Positions 43,527 to 51,443 of a stretch of 64,000 bases of DNA are shown piece by piece. Every line of letters starts with the position of its first letter. Position 1 is the stretch's first letter. Position numbers and translations under genes: made by a program. The DNA is from Flagellimonas sp. HMM57 (GTDB lineage: Bacteria > Bacteroidota > Bacteroidia > Flavobacteriales > Flavobacteriaceae), in assembly GCF_021390175.1 (NCBI RefSeq), contig NZ_CP090004.1, forward strand, positions 2,967,001-3,031,000, read 5' to 3'. The notes beneath the pieces were generated by a model. The model ran no database searches. It was not told where the DNA came from and saw only the letters and a list, made by a program, of their open reading frames with translations.

Positions 43527-43698
43527 GCCCACATTGGTAATTATTTTTTGACAAACTCAACACTATTATATTTGAAAAGGGTGAGTTTAAGTTGTAAAAG
43601 CAGGCCCCACTCGTATGGGGATCCTTGAGCAGCTTGTTAGCCCTAAACCTGTAATTAGGAGTTTGTACAAAACTTCAGCCAATGTGGGCTTTTTTTTT
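43527..43698 (+). ncRNA. Structured RNA, candidate 6S-type (6S-Flavo)
   Basis: About 172 bases fold into a rod. Helix 1 is a perfect 11-bp stem (GCCCACATTGG 43527-43537 with CCAATGTGGGC 43679-43689), followed by nine T. Helix 2 has 13 pairs with one bulged A at 43667: 43546-43558 pairs with 43659-43672. A large internal bubble follows (43559-43577 opposite 43645-43658). Shorter helices then pair AGGGT 43578-43582 with GCCCT 43640-43644 and AAGTTG 43589-43594 with CAGCTT 43630-43635; a CCCCA...TGGGG hairpin caps the rod. A long closing stem, a bubble and an apical stem downstream of zapA are the 6S RNA layout. No sequence search was done, so membership of the known 6S-Flavo family is inference. 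Helix 1 plus the T-run is also an intrinsic terminator. Confidence 0.68.
43548..43574 (+). promoter_or_regulatory. Promoter-like -33/-7 pair inside the structured RNA
   Basis: TTG (43548-43550) and a perfect -7 box TATATTTG (43567-43574) are 16 bases apart. If used as a DNA promoter, RNA would start near 43580 and lack the 5' arms of helices 1 and 2, leaving a shorter RNA or an rny leader. If the full rod is the real RNA, the TATATTTG sits in its large bubble and the TTG in helix 2. The sequence alone does not decide. Confidence 0.55.
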
Positions 43699-43715
43699 AA
43701 CCAAACATAATCAAC

Positions 43716-45287
43716 ATGGATAATACTATATTAATTATTGTAGCAGCGGTCGTGGGAGTGGTGATAGGTTTTGCAATTGCCAAAATGATGGAAAAGGGAA
43801 AGGCTACAAAAACCATTTCTGCAGCTAAAAAAGAAGCGCAGGATATTTTGAAAGAAGCTAAAAAAGAAGGGGAAAACATAAAAAAAGACAAAATATTTCA
43901 GGCCAAAGAACGGTTTTTAGAGTTGAAGGCAGAACATGAAAAAGTTATTATAAACAAGGATAAAAAAATTGCCGAAGCTGAAAAACGTACACGAGATAAA
44001 GAATCCCAAATCAGCAACGAACTCGCCAAAGGCAAAAAATTGAACGATCAACTGCAAGAGAAAATCAAGGATGTCAATTATAAAAGTGAGATTCTTGATA
44101 AAAAGCAGTCAGAGGTAGATAAATTGCACAAAAGCCAAGTGCAACAATTGGAAGTGATTTCCGGCCTTTCTGCAGAAGATGCAAAAAGCCAATTACTGGA
44201 ATCCCTAAAAGAAACGGCTAAGACAGATGCGATGGCTTACCTTCAAACTACGTTGGAGGAGACTAAATTAACCGCACAGCAAGAAGCAAGGAAAATCGTA
44301 ATCAATACCATTCAGCGTATTGGGACCGAGGAAGCTGTGGAAAACTGTGTATCTGTTTTTAATTTGGAATCCGATGATGTTAAAGGTCGTATAATTGGTA
44401 GGGAAGGGCGCAATATCCGTGCTCTTGAATCTGCTACCGGCGTAGAGATTATAGTTGATGATACACCAGAGGCCATTATCCTTTCTTGTTTTGATTCTGT
44501 TAGAAGGGAAGTTGCAAGACTTTCCTTGCATCGACTTGTAACCGATGGTAGAATACATCCTGCACGTATTGAGGAAATCGTTAAAAAGACCGAAAAACAA
44601 ATCAATGAGGAAATTGTTGAAATAGGTAAGCGTACTGTAATTGATCTGGGGATACACGGTCTTCATCCAGAATTGATTAAAGCAGTAGGTCGTATGAAGT
44701 ATCGTTCCTCTTATGGACAAAACCTATTGCAGCACTCAAGGGAAGTGGCTAAACTTTGTGGTGTAATGGCAGCAGAATTGGGCCTCAATCCTAAAATAGC
44801 CAAGCGTGCCGGATTATTGCACGATATTGGCAAAGTTCCCAATACCGAAGTAGAGGTAGAAACACCGCACGCGATACTAGGAATGCAGTGGGCACAAAAA
44901 TATGGTGAGAACAAAGAGGTTTGCAACGCAATTGGTGCCCACCACGATGAGATAGAAATGAATACCTTGGTTTCTCCCATAGTACAGGTGTGCGATGCTA
45001 TAAGCGGTGCCAGGCCGGGAGCTAGAAGACAGGTTTTGGATTCTTACATCCAAAGATTAAAAGATTTGGAAGATATCGCATTTGGATTTCATGGAGTTCA
45101 GAAAGCATATGCCATTCAAGCAGGTAGAGAATTACGTGTCATTGTGGAAAGTGAAAAGGTAAGCGATGATAAAGCGGCCGAGTTATCTTTTGAGATTTCC
45201 CAAAAAATTCAAACAGATATGACATATCCTGGTCAAGTTAAGGTAACGGTAATCAGAGAGACGCGATCTATAAACGTTGCCAAATAA
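43716..45287 (+). CDS. rny: Ribonuclease Y
   Basis: Membrane-anchored endoribonuclease of 523 residues. An N-terminal helix ([17 protein letters not shown]) is followed by about 180 residues of charged coiled coil. A KH domain comes next ([20 protein letters not shown]), then the HD hydrolase domain with [17 protein letters not shown] and [12 protein letters not shown]. RNase Y starts the decay of most mRNAs in organisms lacking RNase E. It begins 18 bases after the T-run of the structured RNA, which may therefore affect its expression. Confidence 0.96.
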   Translation: MDNTILIIVAAVVGVVIGFAIAKMMEKGKATKTISAAKKEAQDILKEAKKEGENIKKDKIFQAKERFLELKAEHEKVIINKDKKIAEAEKRTRDKESQISNELAKGKKLNDQLQEKIKDVNYKSEILDKKQSEVDKLHKSQVQQLEVISGLSAEDAKSQLLESLKETAKTDAMAYLQTTLEETKLTAQQEARKIVINTIQRIGTEEAVENCVSVFNLESDDVKGRIIGREGRNIRALESATGVEIIVDDTPEAIILSCFDSVRREVARLSLHRLVTDGRIHPARIEEIVKKTEKQINEEIVEIGKRTVIDLGIHGLHPELIKAVGRMKYRSSYGQNLLQHSREVAKLCGVMAAELGLNPKIAKRAGLLHDIGKVPNTEVEVETPHAILGMQWAQKYGENKEVCNAIGAHHDEIEMNTLVSPIVQVCDAISGARPGARRQVLDSYIQRLKDLEDIAFGFHGVQKAYAIQAGRELRVIVESEKVSDDKAAELSFEISQKIQTDMTYPGQVKVTVIRETRSINVAK

Positions 45288-45358
45288 TTCGCTGACAATT
45301 ATCATACTTTTCTAAACGGGAACTGGCTAACTTCATTGATATATTAAAACTATTAGAG

Positions 45359-45778
45359 ATGAGAAAGCGAGTCCCAGTTTCCGAAATAATGACAAAAGAC
45401 CTTATTACGCTTACAGTAGACAATGATTTGGTAAGTGCAGAGGAACTCTTTAAAAAATACAACATTAGACACATCCCAGTGGTAGATAAGGAAAGAGTTG
45501 TTGGGATGTTAAGTTACACAGACCTCTTACGGATAAGTTTCGCCGATGCGGTAGATGAAGACGAGGAAACAGTAGATACTATGGTCTACAACTTATTTAC
45601 CATATCGCAGGTAATGGCAAGAGATGTAGTGAGCGTGTCGTCCAACACCACCATAAAAGAAGTTGCACAGTTTCTTGCACAAAAAGAGTTTCATGCGGTA
45701 CCTGTTGTAGATGAAGGGAAACTTGTAGGTATTGTAACAACCACCGATCTTATAAACTACTTGTTGGACTTATATTGA
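45359..45778 (+). CDS. Two-CBS-domain protein
   Basis: A 139-residue cytosolic protein consisting of two CBS domains (VSEIMTKDLITLTVDNDLVS ... VVGMLSYTDLLRIS; VMARDVVSVSSNTTIKEVAQ ... LVGIVTTTDLINYLLDLY) joined by an acidic linker (FADAVDEDEETVDTMVYN). CBS pairs bind adenosine nucleotides and regulate partners. It lies 71 bases after rny in the same direction. Its last 17 codons are duplicated at 47197-47247, showing that a rearrangement broke inside this gene or a copy of it. Confidence 0.92.
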   Translation: MRKRVPVSEIMTKDLITLTVDNDLVSAEELFKKYNIRHIPVVDKERVVGMLSYTDLLRISFADAVDEDEETVDTMVYNLFTISQVMARDVVSVSSNTTIKEVAQFLAQKEFHAVPVVDEGKLVGIVTTTDLINYLLDLY

Positions 45779-45854
45779 TGCAAAATATATTCACGGCTGG
45801 TATTGGTCGATAATTTATAATGGGTGTCTCCGCATACTTGTGCGAACTTTGTTT

Positions 45855-46799
45855 TCACTTTCTTTTTTGCTTGAAGAGCCATTCAAATAAAAAAGGTTCT
45901 CGTAAGGCTTTGCCCATTGCGAAATGACAATATGCCAAGTCACATGAATAGCTATATTCTGTATGAAAGCGTAGCTTGCCATCATTGATTTCTGCAAGAA
46001 TTTCTTCTGTGGTCAGGTCGTAATCCACACCCCCAACTTTATGGGTATATACGTTATCATGACCATTGGCTTCAAATGTGGTAAATAGCTCTTGTGAATA
46101 AACTGCTCCATCATCGTTCCTATGAATAAAGTTCCATATGGGTAAAGTTTCAAAAGTTCCGTTTTCAATTTTGCTCTTGACAAATGATAGGGTTGATTCG
46201 CTCACAGCATTACTTAAAGGCACGATGGCAGCTATTCTATCCTGTAATTTTGCGCCTAGATACCAAGTTCCATCGCCTCCCATGGAATGACCGGTAATGT
46301 AGACCTTGTTCGTATCAATGTTTTCTGTTTTGATAAGATGGTCCAACAATTTTTCTACAAAATCGGAAGAAGCGGTATTTGACCATCCAAGATAATCTTC
46401 GTTATTTTCCCAAAGGGCTTCATGAAGATGAGGAGCAACAACATAGGCAGGGTACTTTTCCTGATTTTCTTTTTCTATCCATGCCAAGGCCATATAGCCA
46501 GTATGATCAACATTCAGAAACTTATCCTCGGGCGTAAGCAAATATTCTGATCCGTGTAATGCTATGATCAATGGGAATTTAGTGTTGGAACCTGCATTAC
46601 TTTTTGGTTGAAAGAGATGGTAGGGAACAGCGGTATTCGTCAATGCATGCGTAAAACTCTGTTTTTCGAATTTATATTCAAAAGGTACTTCTGAATCAAC
46701 ATCTGGATTAGCATCTTGGTCTATTTCATTGACTTCTTCGTTGGTACAGGAAATTAAAGTTAGAAGAATAAACCAAATAAATGGTCGAAATTTATTCAT
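45855..46799 (-). CDS. Alpha/beta-hydrolase lipoprotein esterase, copy 1
   Basis: A 314-residue lipoprotein with lipobox LTLISC. An acidic linker follows, then an alpha/beta hydrolase core: LIIALHGSEY (oxyanion-loop region), VYITGHSMGGDGTWYLG (nucleophile Ser in GHSMG), LPIWNFIHRNDDGAVYSQ (acidic residue region) and HTEYSYSCDLAY. It resembles PHB-depolymerase/carbohydrate-esterase-like secreted hydrolases; the substrate is unknown. It is the paralog of the gene at 47339-48313: I count 17 differences over about 285 aligned residues, with the last 60 or so residues identical. Confidence 0.85.
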   Translation of the reverse strand: MNKFRPFIWFILLTLISCTNEEVNEIDQDANPDVDSEVPFEYKFEKQSFTHALTNTAVPYHLFQPKSNAGSNTKFPLIIALHGSEYLLTPEDKFLNVDHTGYMALAWIEKENQEKYPAYVVAPHLHEALWENNEDYLGWSNTASSDFVEKLLDHLIKTENIDTNKVYITGHSMGGDGTWYLGAKLQDRIAAIVPLSNAVSESTLSFVKSKIENGTFETLPIWNFIHRNDDGAVYSQELFTTFEANGHDNVYTHKVGGVDYDLTTEEILAEINDGKLRFHTEYSYSCDLAYCHFAMGKALREPFLFEWLFKQKRK

Positions 46800-46808
46800 G
46801 ACATGTTT

Positions 46809-46835
46809 TATCCTAAAGACGCTCTTGTAAGGATA
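46809..46835 (-). promoter_or_regulatory. Leader hairpin of esterase copy 1
   Basis: TATCCT (46809-46814) and AGGATA (46830-46835) pair perfectly just upstream of the start codon, with a 15-base loop. The duplicate leader at 48323-48352 keeps the hairpin with altered bases, suggesting it may be maintained. Confidence 0.4.
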
Positions 46836-46986
46836 GGTTGCGTTAATTTACTTGGATTGACCTGTTTTAGCAGTAACATTTTGGACCAAAAGACTATTCA
46901 TCAATTCAAAAAGTAGTATTGGTCAATTCTAAGTACTCTAAACTATTGAATATTCATAAATTGTTTATGCACTATAACTTATTGTA

Positions 46987-47199
46987 ATGAAAAAACTTTC
47001 CCATTCATTTCTAATTATACTGGTAATCTTGTGGTAAGGACGATGCACCAAAAACTGAAGCTGTTGATTCCGAAGAAGAGAAAACGGTACATCTATAAAA
47101 AACATTTCCCCATCCGAAGGAGTAATCGGTTTAGATATTATAATTTCTAGAGATAATCTAGATAGTGATGAAAGCGATATTTCAATATCATTTAATGGT
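46987..47199 (+). pseudogene. 5' remnant of a TIG/IPT-domain lipoprotein gene
   Basis: ATG 46987 starts a lipoprotein signal (KKLSHSFLIILVIL) that hits a stop at 47035-47037. The next frame, from 47030, continues as CGKDDAPKTEAVDSEEEKTV, so a shift of frame destroyed the lipobox junction. From about 47092 the first frame resumes as SIKNISPSEGVIGLDIIISR ... ISISFNG, which matches the start of a TIG/IPT domain (ISPxEG ... G ... FNG). Two compensating frameshifts and the loss of the rest of the gene make this a decayed fragment. It ends at the junction with the CBS-tail fragment. Confidence 0.65.
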
Positions 47200-47247
47200 A
47201 TTGTCGCAACCACCGACCTTATAAATTACTTATTGGATTTATATTGA
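47197..47247 (+). pseudogene. Duplicated 3' end of the CBS gene
   Basis: The frame GIVATTDLINYLLDLY-stop matches the last 16 residues and stop of the CBS protein (45728-45778) with one amino-acid change and several silent changes. It has no start of its own and is fused in frame to the TIG remnant. The fusion point falls in the shared sequence GGTATTGT, i.e. microhomology between the two source genes. Confidence 0.85.
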
Positions 47248-47338
47248 TATCTGGTAACTTATAGCTTTATGTTGGTTGATAATTCGTGAAGAATTATTTT
47301 GAATGTGCTTTAGAATAGGATTGGATGAACCCTGTTCT

Positions 47339-48313
47339 TCACTTTCTTTTTTGCTTGAAGAGCCATTCAAATAAAAAAGGTTCTCGTAAGGCTTTGCCCA
47401 TTGCGAAATGACAATATGCCAAGTCACATGAATAGCTATATTCTGTATGAAAGCGTAGCTTGCCATCATTGATTTCTGCAAGAATTTCTTCAGTGGTCAA
47501 GTCATAATCCACACCTCCAACTTTATGGGTATATACATTATCATGACCATTGGCTTCAAATGTGGTAAAGAGCTCTTGTGAATAAACGGCTCCACCATCG
47601 TTTCTATGAATAAAATTCCATATAGGGAAATTTTCAAAAGTTCCGTTTTCAATTTTACTCTTGACAAATGACATGGTTGATTCGCTCACAGCATTACTTA
47701 AAGGCACGATGGCAGCTATTCTATCCTGTAATTTTGCGCCTAAATACCAAGTTCCATCGCCTCCCATGGAATGACCGGTAATATAGACCCTGTTCGTATC
47801 AATGTTTTCTGTTTTGATAAGATGGTCCAACAATTTTTCTACAAAATCGGAAGAAGCGGTATTTGACCATCCAAAATAATCCTCGTTATTTTCCCAAAGG
47901 GCTTCGTGAAGATGTGGAGCAACAACATATGCAGGGTACTTTTCCTGATTTTCTTTTTCTATCCATGCCAAGGCCATATAGCCAGTATAGTCTATGTTCA
48001 AAAAATCATCTTCGGGCGTGAGAAAATATTCCGCTCCGTGCAATGCTATGATCAAAGGGAATTTAGTGTTGGAACCTTCAGCATTTTTTGGTTCAAAAAG
48101 ATGGTACGGAACAGCGGTATTTGTCAATGCATGCGTAAAACTTTCTTTTTCGAATTTATACTCAAAAGGTATCTCCGAATCAATATCAGGGTCTGTAGGT
48201 ACTTCCAAATCAGTATCGGGATCCGTAATGGAATCAGTTTTAGTAATTTCTTCCTCTGTACAGGAAATTAGAGCCAAAAAGATAAATCCCAAGAATATTT
48301 TGAATCTATTCAT
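47339..48313 (-). CDS. Alpha/beta-hydrolase lipoprotein esterase, copy 2
   Basis: A 324-residue paralog of the gene at 45855-46799 with lipobox LALISC and the same hydrolase core (VYITGHSMGGDGTWYLG). It is ten residues longer because its acidic linker carries a repeated T-D-P-D-x-D-x-E-x-P unit. Substitutions cluster in the N-terminal half and the catalytic blocks are unchanged, so both copies are probably active. Extra or specialised secreted esterase activity is the likely consequence. Confidence 0.85.
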   Translation of the reverse strand: MNRFKIFLGFIFLALISCTEEEITKTDSITDPDTDLEVPTDPDIDSEIPFEYKFEKESFTHALTNTAVPYHLFEPKNAEGSNTKFPLIIALHGAEYFLTPEDDFLNIDYTGYMALAWIEKENQEKYPAYVVAPHLHEALWENNEDYFGWSNTASSDFVEKLLDHLIKTENIDTNRVYITGHSMGGDGTWYLGAKLQDRIAAIVPLSNAVSESTMSFVKSKIENGTFENFPIWNFIHRNDGGAVYSQELFTTFEANGHDNVYTHKVGGVDYDLTTEEILAEINDGKLRFHTEYSYSCDLAYCHFAMGKALREPFLFEWLFKQKRK

Positions 48314-48461
48314 AACGAAGCTTTATTCCAAAGACGCCGTTGTAGGGATAAGTTGCGTCAATCGGCTGAGAAATCAATCGTTTTTAACAATTGATACCTG
48401 AAGCTTCACCCCGAATCAATAAGGTCGTATTAAATACTGTAGCTTTCAATATAAAAAACTA

Positions 48462-50549
48462 CTACTCTTCCTCTGTGTTATTTCCTTCTTCGACCTCCTT
48501 ATCACGGTTGTGCTGCATGATATTGAGTTTCTTGAGCTTTGCTTTCCATGTTTCCAAAGCTTGTTTGTGCTGGTCAATATTTTTAATTACATCTTTCACC
48601 AAAGGATTGTCCTCGGAAGCATTTGAGAAGAACTGTAGATTGTTTTCCAATTGCCTGATTTCAGATTTACTTTCTTCAATTTTTTTGCGGATAAAGGCTC
48701 GCTCTTTGCTAATGGCCATGTCATTATCATCATGTGCCAATTGCTGCATTTTGTCCCCATATCTAAGTAATTCTGACTCTTGCCTGCTAACACCCAATTT
48801 TTTAAACAGAGCATCTACGATTTTATTGAACTTCCCGTTGATATGTTTTTTATTGTAGGGTAAGCGTCCGTAAGTTTTCCATTCAGAAATAAACTTTTTT
48901 AAGCTTACAATATCTTTTTCAGAGTCACCACTTAACTGGAAAGCTTTAAGTCTATCCAAACATGCATTTTTCTTTTCAAAATTTGCATACTCTTCTTTTT
49001 GAGCTTCATTCTTCTCTTCATGAAGCCTATTAAAATAGTGGTTACAGGCATTTTTGAACTCGTTCCAGATCTTATCTGAATATTTACGAGGCACATGCCC
49101 AATTTTTTTCCATTCGCTCTGGATGCGTTTCATTTCGGGAGTTGCCATTTCCTTATCATCACTATCCTTGAGCGCAAGGGCCAAATTCAACAAAGCTCGT
49201 TTTTTTTCCAGATTGTCGTGTTGTTCCTTTTTTTGATTTTTGTAGAAAGAATTTTTATTTCGATTGAACTTGCGAACAGCTTCTTTAAAAGTGCTCCATG
49301 TTTGTTCGTTCACTTTTTGTGGAACCTTACCCGCTTTAAAAAAAGATTCTCGTAGTGCTTCAATCTCTTTTATCTGTTGTTGGAGCGCTTTGTGATTATT
49401 GGTAACATTTTCTGCAATATGCAGTATGTTGGCAATAATCCCTTGTTTCTTTTCTAGATTTTGCTCGTAGACTTTTTCTAGTTCTTGGTAGTTTTCTTGT
49501 CTACGTTGGTGCATGGCTTTAGTAGCGTTGCTAAAACGCTCCCATACCTCCTCACGCTGCTCCTTGGCAACCGGGCCTATATCTTCCTTCCAGATTTTAT
49601 GGAGCGTTTGTAGTTCTCTAAAAGCTTTTCCTAGATCGGGTTCGTTCGCCAATGCTTCGGCACGTTCTACCAGTTTTAGTTTTTCTTCTAGATTGTGCTT
49701 AAAATCAAGATCACGTAGTTCCCTGTTCAGGTGTAAAAAATCATAGAAAATTTCCATGTGGTGATGGTATGTTCGCCACACGTCGTTATAATTATTTCTC
49801 GGAATAGGTCCTGCATTGCGCCATCTTTCCTGTAAATCTTTGAAGTTTTTATAAGTTGTATTGATGTCTTCCTCTACATTCATAAGACCTTTGAGCTCTT
49901 CAATGATTTCCAGCCTTTTTTGAAGATTGCTTTTTAAGTTCTGTTCAAGATTTTTATAATATTGGTCTCGTTTTTCACGGAATTCTGCAAAAACCTCATT
50001 AAACTGTCTTTTGGCAACAGAATTGTAGCGAAAATCGATTTCATTGCCACCATTGGCCACAAACTCTTCTTTTTTGTGCTCTAAAAACTCTTGGAATTTT
50101 TGGTCAAACTCATATTTAATGGAACTTGCATGCTTATTTATAGCCTGCACTTTTTCATTCCTTACCAAACGCTGTAATTCCCCAACTAAATTCTCCATGG
50201 ACATTGCATGGTAATCCAGTAAGGGGATATGGTGCCTTTTCTCATTGTCCTTATCTTCTGCATCCTCAGCATTGGATTCTTCTATCTCCTCCATGACCTT
50301 GTCGGCATCTTCTGTTTTGGAAGGCTCTTCTTTGGATGAAGGTTGTTCTTTGGATGAAAGTTGTTCTTCAGCTTGAGACGTTTCTTCGGACTTATTGTCT
50401 TGGGTTGGTATTTCTTCTATGTCTGGTACTGAATCATCGGATGTTTTTGGCTCAGAAATGGGGCTTTCTTCCATGTTTTTAATCCTCTTCTCCGGGTTGA
50501 GTTCAGCATCACCTTCAGTTTCCTGAAGTTTTTGTTCATTTTCCTGCAT
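48462..50549 (-). CDS. DUF349 repeat protein
   Basis: A 695-residue cytosolic protein. An acidic, low-complexity N-terminus of about 115 residues (with repeats of SSKE) precedes five DUF349 repeats. Each repeat is a helical hairpin recognised by W/F-x(3)-G-x-[IV]-[PA] and a following W: RWRNAGPIPRN, WKEDIGPVAKE, FFKAGKVPQKV, WKKIGHVPRKY and WKTYGRLPYNK. DUF349 proteins are helical and of unknown function. I set the start at ATG 50549; the frame start at 50612 adds 21 hydrophobic residues of non-family type. It lies 141 bases downstream of aroE in the same direction. Confidence 0.88.
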   Translation of the reverse strand: MQENEQKLQETEGDAELNPEKRIKNMEESPISEPKTSDDSVPDIEEIPTQDNKSEETSQAEEQLSSKEQPSSKEEPSKTEDADKVMEEIEESNAEDAEDKDNEKRHHIPLLDYHAMSMENLVGELQRLVRNEKVQAINKHASSIKYEFDQKFQEFLEHKKEEFVANGGNEIDFRYNSVAKRQFNEVFAEFREKRDQYYKNLEQNLKSNLQKRLEIIEELKGLMNVEEDINTTYKNFKDLQERWRNAGPIPRNNYNDVWRTYHHHMEIFYDFLHLNRELRDLDFKHNLEEKLKLVERAEALANEPDLGKAFRELQTLHKIWKEDIGPVAKEQREEVWERFSNATKAMHQRRQENYQELEKVYEQNLEKKQGIIANILHIAENVTNNHKALQQQIKEIEALRESFFKAGKVPQKVNEQTWSTFKEAVRKFNRNKNSFYKNQKKEQHDNLEKKRALLNLALALKDSDDKEMATPEMKRIQSEWKKIGHVPRKYSDKIWNEFKNACNHYFNRLHEEKNEAQKEEYANFEKKNACLDRLKAFQLSGDSEKDIVSLKKFISEWKTYGRLPYNKKHINGKFNKIVDALFKKLGVSRQESELLRYGDKMQQLAHDDNDMAISKERAFIRKKIEESKSEIRQLENNLQFFSNASEDNPLVKDVIKNIDQHKQALETWKAKLKKLNIMQHNRDKEVEEGNNTEEE

Positions 50550-50690
50550 CAGTAGTGTCTTTTCCTTTGGATTGATGATAATTATAGCCAAGTTAACAAC
50601 TAAATTACCCAATTACAAAAGTAACGACGCTTCTTTTGTTTAAGTTTCGCCCTTGTGTAGATTGAACAAAATAAAGTACGATTCGCGGTC

Positions 50691-51443
50691 TTATTTGGCA
50701 TTCCAGATTCCCCAAGCTTTTTCTGCTTGTAACTGCAACATTTTCAACCCATTACATATGCTGGCTTCCATTTTCTCACCTTCTTTTAAAAATGCCGTCT
50801 TTTCTGGATTATATATGAGATCAAACAAAAAGTGCCTATTGTTCAGGAATTTATAGGGTATTGAAGGTTTTTCGTTAATGTTGGGAAAAGTACCCAATGG
50901 TGTGCAATTTACGATGACGGTATGTGTTTCGATTGTCTCTTTATCTAATTCTTCGTAAATCAAATAATCGTTCTTTTTAGTTCTGGAAACATAGGAATAC
51001 GATATACCAAGTTCTTTGAAAACAAAGCTTATGGCTTTTGATGCTCCTCCGGTCCCTAGAATGAGTGCCTTAGTGTGGTGCTTTTTTATATAGGGCTCTA
51101 TTGATTTTTGAAACCCATAAAAATCTGTATTGTAACCTTTCAAACCATTTTCTGTGATTTTTATGGTATTTACCGCACCTATTATTTTTGCGGTACCGTC
51201 CAGTTCCGTTAAAAAAGGAATTATTTGTTCTTTGTAGGGTATGGTTACATTTAAGCCTCGTATGGTGTTTTCACTCAAAAGCCTTTTAAATTTAGAGATA
51301 TCAGCGAGGTCAAAGTTTTCATAGCTATAATTATCCAACTTTAATTCCTTGAACTTTCTCGTAAAATAGCCCTTGGAAAAAGAGTAGGATATATCCTTAC
51401 CCAGCAGTCCGTACCTGTTCTCTTTCTTTTCTGTTTTTTCCAT
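50691..51443 (-). CDS. aroE: Shikimate dehydrogenase
   Basis: NADP-dependent enzyme of 250 residues. YGLLGKDISYSFSKGYF opens the substrate domain, LNVTIPYKEQIIPFL carries the catalytic Lys, and the Rossmann fold has ALILGTGGASKAISF. DLIYNPEKTAFLKEGE and the GLKMLQLQAEKAWGIW tail are standard. It reduces 3-dehydroshikimate in aromatic amino-acid synthesis. The ATG at 51443 lies 46 bases inside the upstream DUF368 gene, so translation is coupled. It is the last of the TPR-DUF368-DUF368-aroE unit. Confidence 0.94.
   Translation of the reverse strand: MEKTEKKENRYGLLGKDISYSFSKGYFTRKFKELKLDNYSYENFDLADISKFKRLLSENTIRGLNVTIPYKEQIIPFLTELDGTAKIIGAVNTIKITENGLKGYNTDFYGFQKSIEPYIKKHHTKALILGTGGASKAISFVFKELGISYSYVSRTKKNDYLIYEELDKETIETHTVIVNCTPLGTFPNINEKPSIPYKFLNNRHFLFDLIYNPEKTAFLKEGEKMEASICNGLKMLQLQAEKAWGIWNAK

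Larger units (their letters stand above)
45728..46847. repeat. Tandem duplication, copy 1
   Basis: Includes the 3' end of the CBS gene, the downstream spacer, esterase gene 1 and its leader. The matching copy is at 47197-48362. About 150 bases at the 3' end of the two esterase genes (45854-46005 and 47338-47489) read identically, while spacers and gene 5' ends have diverged. Confidence 0.85.
47197..48362. repeat. Tandem duplication, copy 2
   Basis: Second copy of the 45728-46847 segment, in the same orientation. It contains the CBS tail, a diverged spacer, esterase gene 2 and its leader. The right end, where similarity stops, is near 48362. Confidence 0.85.

Noticed and set aside
46965..47213. 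82-residue minus-strand frame between the esterase copies
   Set aside because: It runs opposite to the TIG remnant and matches nothing; the plus-strand fragments explain the sequence.
50550..50612. 21-residue hydrophobic extension of the DUF349 protein
   Set aside because: It could look like a signal peptide, but the protein is a cytosolic helical repeat and the ATG at 50549 begins its typical charged N-terminus.
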